Part shown: piece after piece, positions 48,901 through 55,900 of the stretch
Numbering within the stretch: position 1 is the first letter of the stretch
Layout: every line of letters starts with the position of its first letter
Assembly: GCF_041296385.1 (NCBI RefSeq)
Contig: NC_091018.1
Location: 69,501-133,500, forward strand
Source: Aphelocoma coerulescens
Lineage: Eukaryota; Chordata; Aves; Passeriformes; Corvidae
Reading direction: 5' to 3'
Length of the DNA stretch: 64,000 nt
Made by a program: the position numbers and the translations under genes
The notes under the pieces: generated by a model
What the model saw: only the letters and a program-made list of their open reading frames with translations
The model's database searches: none
Told to the model about the DNA's origin: nothing

Positions 48901-50149
48901 CTTCTTTGTGACCTTATCAAATTAGTAATACTAGATTGGGTCCTCAAGGGGAAATAGAAGACTGAATTGCTGGTATCCCCACCTGCACAAGTGTGATAGA
49001 GCTAATGTAAAAATTTACATCAGGAATTGTGCACTGTGTGGCACAGAGACCCCTGGCCTCCGGGCAGGGATAAGGATGGCACAAGGATGACACAGAAGCA
49101 AGCACAGACCATTCCCCTCTCTGCTCTCTGGTAGCTTGAGATGTGGCACCTGTACAGAATTTTATTTCTGCACCTTCCGCTCTCTGATTTCAGACTGGAG
49201 TGGGTCAGGTGCAACTGCTGGATTTAAACCAAAGCATTTAAACCACAGATCACCCTCCCAGGCTTTGTGGAGTCTACATTCTAATGGAACAAGTTCAACT
49301 TTTAATGCAGATTTCCTTCCCAGGACTTCTCCAGATACAGATTTTAAGACTGGTAAGAAAAACCATGTGCACTGCATAGACTATAATAGGTATATACTAT
49401 AATAAATTCCATATGGTGGCAGTCAAATCCTAACCAATGGAAATAAATAGGAAACCTTTCACTGATTTGTCTGTGCCAGGCTTCCATTTGGGGGTTAACA
49501 TTACAGAAGGCTTTTGCTGTACTAGGGAAAATAAGAAAGCTCTTAAAATCCTGGGATGGCTCTTCTCCAAAAGGACAGGAACTCCCTGCTCAGCTGCCAC
49601 CCTAGGTACCTAAGGAATATTCTACCCTCTGCCAGCTGACTGCCACTCTCATGGGACCTATTGCCAATTAGGGAGCACCATAGTCTTGAGGTAGACTATG
49701 GTGCTCTCTAACTGGAATTGCATTCCCAAAAGAGCAAGGATCTTGGGGTTTACAGAAAGCTAAACAGGACATGCTCTGAGCCTTTTTAAACCAGGAGAAT
49801 CCCAGCAGAAGGTTTTGCCTTCCAAGATGGAGAAATTGTTGCAGAGACATATTCTGAAAAAGGAATAGCACCAAACATTCCTGGTGGGTTTTGGAAAAAT
49901 GCTAATTTCTGTTATTTCCTCAAAGACATACATTAAAACTGCATAGGCAGGTTCTTTCTAAGTACAATAAACCAAGTTATTATAATGGAAAAATGTTCCC
50001 AGTTCTTTCCCACAGCTGAAGTCCATTACAACCCCGCTGCTGTATCTCCAGAAGATGGTGAGACCAACCATCCTTATCCACGAAGAATGCTATCTATGGA
50101 TACAGGGTTGCAGTATACACAGAAAGTAGGATTTTTACACCAATACTGA
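21975..50149 (+). CDS. ADGRG4: Adhesion G protein-coupled receptor G4 (GPR112), complete 24-exon coding region
   Basis: Spliced coding sequence is 21989-50149 over 24 exons (3477 bp, 1158 aa); every junction keeps frame with GT/AG borders. Order: signal peptide (1-30), pentraxin domain (31-236), short Ser/Thr/Pro linker (237-272), SEA-like region (273-418), Cys-rich HRM-like module (419-502), GAIN domain ending in the GPS (503-769), seven membrane helices (about 783-1040), tail to 1158. The GPS has Cys726, Trp729, Trp740, Cys745, Cys757, Cys759 and His761-Leu762/Thr763, so self-cleavage and a tethered agonist starting at Thr763 are expected. ADGRG4 is a plasma-membrane receptor reported mainly from gut epithelium. 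It adjoins BRS3 as in human. Oddity: the human protein is about 3080 aa because of a giant mucin-like stalk that is absent here. The domain assignments are firm; exons 3 and 8 are the weakest. Confidence 0.93.
21978..21992 (+). promoter_or_regulatory. Upstream ORF overlapping the ADGRG4 start
   Basis: ATG CTT AGA AGA TGA encodes four residues, and its stop codon overlaps the main ATG in the form ATGA. It lies just after a likely splice acceptor (CTCTTTTTCAG, ending at 21974), so it would be in the mature leader. It may lower initiation at the main ATG or couple to it by reinitiation. Confidence 0.4.
21989..22079 (+). CDS. ADGRG4: ADGRG4 coding exon 1: signal peptide
   Basis: Encodes 30 residues from MKRFLCG to HLFLLT, with a basic start and a hydrophobic core ([15 protein letters not shown]) typical of a secretory signal. 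It ends in phase 1 at a GTACAG donor. The spare G joins AA of the next exon to make Glu31, in frame with the pentraxin exon. A second Met (residue 21) could also start a signal. A splice acceptor ending at 21974 suggests an upstream non-coding exon. Confidence 0.75.
23233..23850 (+). CDS. ADGRG4: ADGRG4 exon 2: pentraxin domain
   Basis: 618 bp, phase 1 to 1, open throughout, residues 31-236. The pentraxin fold is recognisable from [11 protein letters not shown], the FTVCIDL strand, the [10 protein letters not shown] block (pentraxin signature, with the usual His replaced) and [11 protein letters not shown]. Cys66 and Cys130 or Cys131 are placed for the conserved disulfide. N-glycosylation sequons include NFS (54) and NIS (74). 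In this family the domain lies at the extracellular tip and dimerises. Confidence 0.93.
24262..24445 (-). mobile_element. CR1 LINE 3' end in ADGRG4 intron 2
   Basis: The plus strand reads TCATAGAATCATGGAATGAT, then TTAAAGATCATCCAG and a CCATGGGCAGGG block. This is the reverse complement of the CR1 3' terminus. It is 5'-truncated. Confidence 0.9.
24446..27135. other. ADGRG4 intron 2, remainder
   Basis: This is where mammals would be expected to have the giant stalk exon or its neighbours. No ORF longer than about 142 codons is present (24761-25189, not Ser/Thr-repeat-like), and no phase-1 exon with good borders was found. Confidence 0.4.
27136..27165 (+). CDS. ADGRG4: ADGRG4 exon 3: 30 bp microexon (probable)
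   Basis: A long pyrimidine tract ending in CCCTAGCAG and a CAAG/GTAAT donor bound 30 bp that enter and leave in phase 1, encoding [10 protein letters not shown]. Skipping it would keep the frame. It is supported only by splice sites and phase. Confidence 0.5.
29120..29690 (-). mobile_element. Endogenous retroviral LTR (solo) in ADGRG4 intron 3, antisense
   Basis: Read on the minus strand, the segment has a TATA-like CATTAAAAGG, a GAATAAAGTTACAGG poly(A) block and a CTCTGTCTCC-rich end, finishing near CACA at about 29122. This arrangement is typical of avian ERV LTRs. The far boundary is uncertain; confident similarity to an LTR covers about 29122-29400. No internal viral genes are seen. Confidence 0.55.
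30057..30134 (+). CDS. ADGRG4: ADGRG4 exon 4: Ser/Thr/Pro-rich linker
   Basis: 78 bp, phase 1 to 1, between CCATCAG and CCAC/GTAAGT. It encodes 26 residues rich in Ser, Thr, Pro and Ala with one sequon (NGT). It looks like what is left of the mucin-like stalk that is very long in mammals. Confidence 0.7.
30588..30682 (+). CDS. ADGRG4: ADGRG4 exon 5: start of SEA-like region
   Basis: 95 bp, phase 1 to 0, acceptor CTCCTTACAG, donor TGG/GTGAGT. Encodes [13 protein letters not shown] through LLEHW. Alternating hydrophobic residues and an NFS sequon fit the first strand of a SEA-like fold. Confidence 0.88.
30748..30830 (-). mobile_element. CR1 LINE 3' end fragment in ADGRG4 intron 5
   Basis: GGAATAGTTTGGATTGG and GGTTGGAAGGGACCTCTATA on the plus strand are the reverse complement of the CR1 3' end. 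The fragment is short. Confidence 0.85.
31079..31131 (+). CDS. ADGRG4: ADGRG4 exon 6
   Basis: 53 bp, phase 0 to 2, acceptor TTTTTCCAG, donor GTGAG/GTAAGG. Encodes [17 protein letters not shown] and part of an Arg codon completed by the next exon. Confidence 0.88.
31835..31913 (+). CDS. ADGRG4: ADGRG4 exon 7 (two possible donors)
   Basis: Acceptor TTGTTTTCAG, enters in phase 2. It encodes [14 protein letters not shown], optionally followed by [13 protein letters not shown]. Donors CAC/GTATGT (31874/31875) and CAG/GTATAT (31913/31914) both leave in phase 0, so either end is compatible with exon 8. I annotated the longer form. Confidence 0.7.
32156..32217 (+). CDS. ADGRG4: ADGRG4 exon 8 (probable)
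   Basis: 62 bp, phase 0 to 2, between CTAACCAG and CAAAG/GTAAGA (a strong donor). Encodes [20 protein letters not shown]. An exon of exactly this phase change is needed to join exon 7 (ends phase 0) to exon 9 (must be entered in phase 2). The protein sequence itself is not recognised. Confidence 0.6.
33350..33498 (+). CDS. ADGRG4: ADGRG4 exon 9: SEA-like region
   Basis: 149 bp, phase 2 to 1, acceptor CTATTTGTAG, donor ATAG/GTAAAA. Encodes [17 protein letters not shown] through [10 protein letters not shown], with amphipathic helix and strand patterns. Only phase-2 entry avoids an early stop. Confidence 0.85.
34431..34563 (+). CDS. ADGRG4: ADGRG4 exon 10: HRM-like Cys module, part 1
   Basis: 133 bp, phase 1 to 2. 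Encodes [20 protein letters not shown] and a following CRKN motif ending QSAQRS. The YxGNYSWP pattern is characteristic of this module in ADGRG2/4/6-type receptors. Donor CTG/GTGAGT splits the last Cys codon. Confidence 0.93.
35066..35184 (+). CDS. ADGRG4: ADGRG4 exon 11: HRM-like module, part 2
   Basis: 119 bp, phase 2 to 1. Completes Cys463, then [20 protein letters not shown] and [19 protein letters not shown]. The FW..PNMTKC pattern closes the Cys-rich module before the GAIN domain. Confidence 0.93.
36221..36431 (+). CDS. ADGRG4: ADGRG4 exon 12: GAIN subdomain A
   Basis: 211 bp, phase 1 to 2, acceptor TTTTCTTTCAG, donor ATAG/GTAAGT. Encodes helical, acidic sequence ([15 protein letters not shown] to [10 protein letters not shown]) typical of the helical first half of a GAIN domain. 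Confidence 0.92.
37541..37706 (+). CDS. ADGRG4: ADGRG4 exon 13: GAIN domain
   Basis: 166 bp, phase 2 to 0. Encodes [19 protein letters not shown], then [18 protein letters not shown] and [11 protein letters not shown]. Acceptor TTATTGAAG is weak but is preceded by a long pyrimidine tract, and the frame is unambiguous. Confidence 0.92.
37828..37977 (+). CDS. ADGRG4: ADGRG4 exon 14: GAIN domain
   Basis: 150 bp, phase 0 to 0, acceptor CTCCTGCAG, donor GTG/GTAACT. Encodes [20 protein letters not shown], later [13 protein letters not shown], matching the strand-rich GAIN subdomain B. Only 121 bp separate it from exon 13. Confidence 0.93.
38784..38906 (+). CDS. ADGRG4: ADGRG4 exon 15: GAIN domain
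   Basis: 123 bp, phase 0 to 0. Encodes [18 protein letters not shown] and [15 protein letters not shown]. The L.EPVT.TL.H motif is the conserved strand preceding the GPS in adhesion GPCRs. Confidence 0.94.
40646..40691 (+). CDS. ADGRG4: ADGRG4 exon 16: start of GPS motif
   Basis: 46 bp, phase 0 to 1. Encodes [15 protein letters not shown] with the first GPS Cys (726) and Trp (729). Donor ACA/GTAAGT splits the Asn codon. Confidence 0.94.
41222..41320 (+). repeat. Polypyrimidine microsatellite (CCTTTT)n
   Basis: About 90 bp of TTTTCC-type hexamer repeats on the plus strand in ADGRG4 intron 16, with almost no purines. It could adopt a triplex (H-DNA) form. A poly(T) run at 41067-41092 precedes it. 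Confidence 0.9.
41584..41687 (+). CDS. ADGRG4: ADGRG4 exon 17: GPS cleavage site and tethered agonist
   Basis: 104 bp, phase 1 to 0. Encodes [15 protein letters not shown], then [14 protein letters not shown]. All GPS cysteines and the HL/T cleavage tripeptide (His761, Leu762, Thr763) are present, so autoproteolysis should be functional. Confidence 0.96.
42170..42470 (+). mobile_element. Endogenous retroviral LTR fragment in ADGRG4 intron 17
   Basis: Contains ACCCCAAGGGGTGGCTGA, a TATA box in GTCTATAAAAGAG (42363), ATTAAATAAATCATTC as poly(A) signal, and CTGCCTGTTGGATCTCTC, a layout typical of passerine ERV LTRs (U3-R-U5). The 5' end could not be fixed. It lies in sense with ADGRG4. No internal genes are present. 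Confidence 0.6.
42476..42545. repeat. Microsatellite (TTATA)n
   Basis: About 12 pentamer units of ATTAT directly after the LTR end, in ADGRG4 intron 17. It is likely polymorphic. Confidence 0.95.
43471..43592 (+). CDS. ADGRG4: ADGRG4 exon 18: TM1
   Basis: 122 bp, phase 0 to 2. [13 protein letters not shown] continues the tethered-agonist linker, and [20 protein letters not shown] starts the first membrane helix. Confidence 0.95.
43835..44030 (-). mobile_element. CR1 LINE 3' end in ADGRG4 intron 18
   Basis: AAATCATGGAATGGTTTGG and the following GCCATGGGCAGGAACAC and GGGGCAGCCACAGGTTC blocks are the reverse complement of the CR1 3' region. It ends about 150 bp before exon 19. Confidence 0.92.
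44185..44453 (+). CDS. ADGRG4: ADGRG4 exon 19: TM2, TM3 and start of TM4
   Basis: 269 bp, phase 2 to 1. Encodes [20 protein letters not shown], then a Cys before TM3 ([20 protein letters not shown]) and [16 protein letters not shown], the conserved adhesion-GPCR TM3. Ends CCIAGWG. Confidence 0.96.
45636..45729 (+). CDS. ADGRG4: ADGRG4 exon 20: TM4 and second extracellular loop
   Basis: 94 bp, phase 1 to 2. [20 protein letters not shown] continues the GWG.P TM4 signature of class B2 receptors. The loop has one sequon (NGS). Confidence 0.95.
46794..47083 (+). CDS. ADGRG4: ADGRG4 exon 21: TM5, TM6 and TM7 start
   Basis: 290 bp, phase 2 to 1. [20 protein letters not shown] gives the loop Cys-Trp and TM5. 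[20 protein letters not shown] has the TWGF-type TM6 toggle. [13 protein letters not shown] begins TM7. Confidence 0.96.
47497..47600 (-). mobile_element. CR1 LINE 3' end fragment in ADGRG4 intron 21
   Basis: TTGGCTTGGATTGGAAGGGA and CCTTAAAGATCTTAA on the plus strand are the reverse complement of the CR1 3' end. It lies 70 bp before exon 22. Confidence 0.85.
47672..47773 (+). CDS. ADGRG4: ADGRG4 exon 22: TM7 end and proximal tail
   Basis: 102 bp, phase 1 to 1. [19 protein letters not shown] is the conserved end of TM7 and helix 8 of adhesion GPCRs, followed by a basic, aromatic stretch. Confidence 0.95.
48355..48510 (+). mobile_element. CR1 LINE 3' end in ADGRG4 intron 22
   Basis: CTGGGCAGGAGGTTGGAGTG, then GACCTCTGAAGGTCTGTTCC and an ATTATTCTAATATTCT terminus, in the sense orientation of CR1. 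Confidence 0.88.
49194..49352 (+). CDS. ADGRG4: ADGRG4 exon 23: cytoplasmic tail
   Basis: 159 bp, phase 1 to 1, acceptor CTGATTTCAG, donor ACTG/GTAAGA. Encodes a Ser/Thr-rich tail ([15 protein letters not shown] to [10 protein letters not shown]) with possible phosphorylation sites. Confidence 0.85.
49664..49715. repeat. Near-perfect hairpin in ADGRG4 intron 23
   Basis: Arms 49664-49686 and 49693-49715 are reverse complements over 23 bp with two mismatches (one a G-T pair when transcribed), separated by a 6-base loop TGAGGT. It may be a miniature palindromic element or a structured intronic RNA. Confidence 0.85.
50016..50149 (+). CDS. ADGRG4: ADGRG4 exon 24: C-terminus and stop
   Basis: Acceptor CTTTCCCACAG, phase 1 entry. 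Encodes [20 protein letters not shown] and ends GFLHQY then TGA at 50147. A GT within CAGAAA/GTAGGA (near 50123) could be used to reach another exon, but no better end was seen. Confidence 0.8.
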
Positions 50150-52900
50150 ATTTGTTTTCCTCTGCTTATCTAATGTTGGTTCTCTTTTAAGGCATGTAGA
50201 AACACAGTTCTAAAGAATTACTTCTGATGTACAGATATCGCTCTGGACACAATTATAGAGCTAAAACATCCCATGACTCAACTTTAGGCTTCATTAGGAG
50301 TAGCAGTACTGACCACAAAAGGATATGGTCCCACTGTGTTTCCAAGATTAGTCCTCATGTTAAACAGAGACTGGAAACATTCCTCATCCTGAGCCCCGTT
50401 CTTAGTTCATCCTCCTTTTTTTTCCCTTTCCACTGTCCTGATAGCCCTCTGTTTTCTTCTTCATCTGATACTTATCTTGATGCCTTAGGTTTCACTTCAG
50501 GCATCAATCTCAGAATCTAATACCAGTAATATTGAGTTACAAGTGATATTTTTGAGCCTGTTGGCTGACTGTCTCAAGCATGGATATCTAGGATCCTTGA
50601 TCAGTATCTTTCCTTACTTTTCTGAAATGGACTTTGACCAACTCATACATGAAAAAGTTGTACTCAGATTTCCACGACGTTCCTCTCAGTTGTATGTTTT
50701 TATTTTCAGTCATGCTGTCAATGATGACTTGCTTAGATCCCTAAAGAGATGTAGATGCATGTCTAAGTGTTTGAAAATGCTACCTAGTACCTTCCAATGG
50801 AACGTGGAAACATTAAAAACTGAAATTCCCACCTTCAAGGGGTATCCACAGCTATGGTATAGGTTTCAGATTATCTGTCCTAAAAAAAAACCAAAACTAA
50901 ACCCAAACAGAGCAATAGCAGATAAAGCCCTACTATCGTTGCAGCTGGAAATAAGGAAGTTTTCCCTTTAGTGTTGCTTTGCTGTGAATACAGCAGGATG
51001 TGAACTCTATTTCATAACATCACAAGAGAGACTTAACTTTCCTCATCTGCTGAGCAGGGGCTTTTTTTCAGCAAATGTGTTTGAATCAGTAATTTGCCTG
51101 CTCAATCGATCCTAGTTTTGAATGCCCTTCTCTGTATCATTCAAGTAAAGATTTTTAAATTATTGTTAATATAGTGGAACACTAACCTGTACCCATGATA
51201 GAGGAGTAAAATAATATAATGGAGTGATGTCTTAGAACTGGTATGTATGATACAGAAGACAAAAGGTTCTTTCAGTCTGTGAATAACTCCCACATAGCAA
51301 TTAGTGGAAAAAGATGAATATTTTAATGTACAGTAGCTACAGCCAACCTACTTGAAATCAGACAGATCACCTTCAGTTCCTTGGCTCTATGGGAGAAATC
51401 TCAGCATTAAAAACATGCAACCAAGGTCCAGCTTGTACTTGTTTCTAACTTGAAATTGCTTTCAAGGGGAGTGAAATTTAACATAAATGGCAGTTCATTA
51501 TGTTGGACATGAACTATTGTATTTTTTATTTTCTTTAGTAAACTCTTTGTTCCACAATCTGCTGCTGTTTTCCCTGCTTTCCAATGTGAAGCACAACACA
51601 CTGTGCTGTAGTGCTAAAGCTGTGCCTAACCTTCCCTGCACCCCTAACCTGGCTGCTGCACACCCCAGGGGGATCCTGAGAGACTTAGGAAAGAGACTAT
51701 GTAGTTCTTTGGGAGAACTGGAGCTTTAGTCCTCCCCCAGGCCCCTTTGAGACCAGTTTCTCTCTGCCACATCAATAAGACCAGGTGGGTGGACAGTCTG
51801 ATGTGTCTCTATCACCCTGCTTTGACCTGCACTTTCTCCTTCACGCAGTAATTCTTTCTGCATCAACTTCAGAGGACAGAAAATAATAGGCTTACATTAC
51901 AAATAGACGTTAGGTAACAATTTCTATTGTTAAGGAATAAGAGGTCTAGAGAGCACATGGAATTGCCGTCACTGCAGGTCTTAAAAAACACTCAGGGTGA
52001 TGAGACAAATATCTGCCAGAATTGGTATAGGTTGATTTTGCCTTAGGGCAAGTCCTTCCAAGTGTAATTTCTATTACTCTAATTTAAAACAAAAAGACAT
52101 CAGAAGGCGGCAAAACATGAGAGCAACATAAGACTGGCCTTATCTCCTGCATCCTGTAATTGTTTTTTTACATTCCTGATAAAAGCTGAAAGGTACCTTG
52201 ATTTTCTAAAGTTTTTGCTAGATGCCCTCATAAAGGATGAGGAGAAACAAAGATTCAGGTAAAAGCTGGACAAGCAGTGAGAAAAGTGCTGGAATATGGA
52301 AGATTTCTCAGGCTGCTGAGAAATGTCTGGAAATGCCATTTCTTGGGCATATCCATCAGCATGCTTCCCACTTTGGAGGTGTACCAGTGGGACGAAGGGC
52401 AAGCTGCACAGAGGGGAGGTCTTCATTCTTCCTACTGATTTTTTTTTTTTTTTTTTTTTTTTTTAATCTGGAAGTCAATTTTTAAAAACCTGTCAAGTTG
52501 TTTATGCAAAATGCAAAGCGCTATTTGTTCTGGGAAGGTGGTTAGCTCACTTCCACTCTCCATCACATGCCTAATGCCTTTTCCAGCTAAACACTGTATC
52601 ATTTATGTTTCAAGCATGGCATTGTGTAGGTTGTCAGCTGGAATGAAGATGTGTAATTTTCCTTGGGCTGAAATAATATCTTCCGCACCAGCACTGTTGC
52701 ATTTGCTCTTCTCCAACATATCTGTGCTGACATTCTGTCACAGAATTGTGCATTGATGGTTTTCACAGGGAGAGGACACGCACAAAGACAAATCTAATAA
52801 AATTTCCTATGCGCTTGTGTTTCACATCCTAATAATTTTAAATGATGGGAGCAGTGTGTGACCAATACAAGAACATCCTCCTTCTCCCCGTTTGGATTCT
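50150..52900. other. ADGRG4 3' UTR and downstream spacer
   Basis: The first part should be the ADGRG4 3' UTR; no clear AATAAA close to the stop could be chosen. A poly(T) run lies at 52440-52464. The ORFs here (for example 142 codons at 50543-50971) lack recognisable features. Confidence 0.4.
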
Positions 52901-52904
52901 ATCA

Positions 52905-52992
52905 GTTGACTTCTACCCATGGCAGGGTGCTGGAACGAGATGATCTTAAGGTCCCTTTCAACCCTAAACCACTCCATGATTCTATGACTCAA
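52905..52992 (+). mobile_element. CR1 LINE 3' end fragment
   Basis: GATGATCTTAAGGTCCCTTT, then CAACCCTAAACCACTCCATG and ATTCTATGAC, the sense-strand CR1 terminus. Confidence 0.92.
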
Positions 52993-55900
52993 TGTAAAAG
53001 CTGCTTTGATTTCTAAGTTACTCTCAATTTACTCCTAGATTGCTTATTTTTAGTGATACATACACCAGGAAATGTGTGCTCTATTTTAAAGCAATAAAAG
53101 GATTTCAGAAGGTACATTTATCTATGAAGACAATTGTTTGATGTCAGATCTCAGTGGGTTGTTAACAATAGGTTAGATGATACAAGAGAAATAAAAAATG
53201 ATAGTAAAATCACAGCAGCAGTTGTGGTAAATTGAACAAAACACTCCCCCCTCCAACTTTACTATTTAGACTGGCACAAAACTCCACCAGTCTTCATCCT
53301 AGCTAAATCATGGGATGCAGATCCAAGGTGTAGGCAGCTCACTCATGTGTTCCTGGAGACTTTTTAAGTCTCCTCATGGACAAGTAGCTAAAGCTGCTTT
53401 CTAGTTCAGCATATGTACAGTGGTTTGGTAACCCTGGGATAGATAAATATTACATAGGATGAGAGCTAAGGGTCAGTATGGCTTGTTTAAGCTTCCTCCT
53501 GACTGTGTGAATCTGCAGTAGTGGTTAGCAGTACACCCAAGATGTATAATTCTTTCTAAATTTAGCAGACAGTTATTATTGGGACAATGAAAGAAATGTC
53601 ATTAGGGAAAATGATTTGAGATTAAAAATCAAAATACTGGGAAGATAATTGCCTATTGCATAAGATGATTGTTGAGTCTTAATGCACAATTCTCTGTGCT
53701 TTTAGGTATCAGAAAGTATTTAGCATGTAATGGCACTTTAATGGTTCCAAATTAAATGTATTGTGGAGAGTTTCAAAGATGCCCAGAAGAATTCTCCTTG
53801 CTATATTACTTCATTGCCTGATTGCTCCTGTAACTAGAGAAGCCTGAGGACACGTTCCAGTGTTTATTTTTCTCTCTTTTCTAAGAAATTACACCAATAT
53901 TTCACTGGCCATTCCCATACTGACACTGGCTGAGGAAACTCCTGGAAAAAGGGGGCTGGAAGGGATGCAAGAATGGAAAAACAGGATAAAAGGTATTTGA
54001 AGCCATAGATTAATGACAGCATCTGAGATCCTGTTGCAGCCAAATTGCACCACACTAAGTCCACTGAACAGGCTGGATTTGGGCATCGTAACAAAATCAG
54101 AAACTCTTTTCTTATATTTTTAACCAAAAAGATACTCCATCTTGTTGCTGCATCACTGACTGCTCGTCCGGACAGCTCCTCTGAACTGACCTTCCGTCTC
54201 ACTTTTGTAACAGTGACAGCTAGGATGGTATTATTTTTGCTTCTACACATGCTCATAAGTCTTGTGGTATTTGAAAGTTTAATTGGGTAGCTCATCTTCA
54301 GTTTCAAAAAACAGGGACACTGTTCCAATTAAGCATTGCAACAGGATTTTATGCCCTGAGTCTCAGTACCTGCACAGCTCCCTTGGCCCTTGGTGTAAAA
54401 TCAACTCCACACAGATAAACCCAAAAATAAACCAATGTATTTTTCTCCTAAATAGGTAGTCTTTGACAATAAATGGTTACACTCTGCTATGAATGTGACA
54501 CATATGAGGAAATTGTCATTGAAGTGTACTAAAAAATATTTTCCATTTTCATAGCTCAGTAGTTGTTTAGTCTCCAGCTGCTGAGGAGACTGGACAATAG
54601 TAAAAAATCAAAATACAGGGTAGAGAAGATGCTCCCACTTAGTGGTGAAAACCTTCAGATTGACAGACACTGAAATCAAGCTCTTGTCATCACAAGTGAA
54701 GGAATCCAGTGTGGGCAGTGTCCTCTGCAACATTCCTCCCCTTTGCCTGAGACTTGTAGCTCTGAAATAGATGCCGGGCAAGATGAGGAGGTGATGTTCT
54801 CTCTGTTCCAGGAGGCACTCGGTGTGGTCTGTGGAAATTACTTACTCCCATTCTTCCAGTAGGACAGAGCAGAACAGAACACAGCCCTGAATATGTTGGT
54901 AATCTGCTCTGAACATGGACTGCTCTCTCCGACATGGATGCTCACTCCAGCATGCATTCAGGCTTTTCCACTTAACACTTGCCTTCCTGAAAACTAGAAA
55001 AAGCATTGGGAACAGTCACACAGCCATGACATGGCTTTTTGTCCCCTCATCTTGCCATTATTTGTCATGCCATTGACAATACCAGTTTAAAGAGAAGACA
55101 TTAAAGCTCTAACACATTCTGACTGCTGTAAGTCAGAAACATGGTAATTGCACACACCCATCCCTGAGAATATAGTCTCTAGAGCAGGGACTCCTCTTCC
55201 CAACACAGAGGTGGCAAAGCCAGTTCAGAAAACACTAGGAAGAAAAATACATTTCAGAAGTTCTAGTTACAAATGCAAACTCTGGTTTATAAATTGGAGT
55301 TGTTAAAGGACTCCAGGTCAGGACTTCTTGATGAAGGAGCAAAAAGCTTTCCTGCATGTCAGAAAAACATGACCTAAAAGGAAGGCTACTGGGACTTGCT
55401 GAAAGATTTACATTGATCTGGGAAGACTTCTAGACTTAAATCAGTTTTCCTCATCTTGGGAGGAGTAGGAGGAATGTTCCTGTGGTGTCCCAGCAGCAGA
55501 GTCCCACTTTGCACTAAAGAGTTTGGGCACGTGGAGAGCAACCAGGCTCACCTGCAGGAGAGATCCTAACCTAAGAACAGCCTTTTATAAGAGAAGATGC
55601 CACAATGGAGTCTACCCAATTCAGAACTAGGATAGACAAGCTGTTCAGAACCTCTCTACCGTAAACACCCGACAAACATAAATGTCAGTTCACTCAGGGG
55701 AGAGACAGAAGGATACGTCAGCCAACAATAAACAGATGGTGAAACTGCTAGGAGAGACAATCAAAGGGTCTAAAATGAGTTTGAGACATAAAAGAAGAAT
55801 TAAGACAACTAAATAGTTCTATTCAGAAGTGATACCAATAACAACCAAAAAAAAGTGAGCTAAAATTATCCTAAAAACACCAGGCTGGCTAATATAGCTG

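Noticed and set aside
50543..50971. 142-codon plus-strand ORF downstream of ADGRG4
   Set aside because: Lies in the likely 3' UTR or spacer, with no recognisable protein features.
53864..54328. 154-codon minus-strand ORF
   Set aside because: No recognisable domain, start context or splice sites; length is compatible with chance in this spacer.
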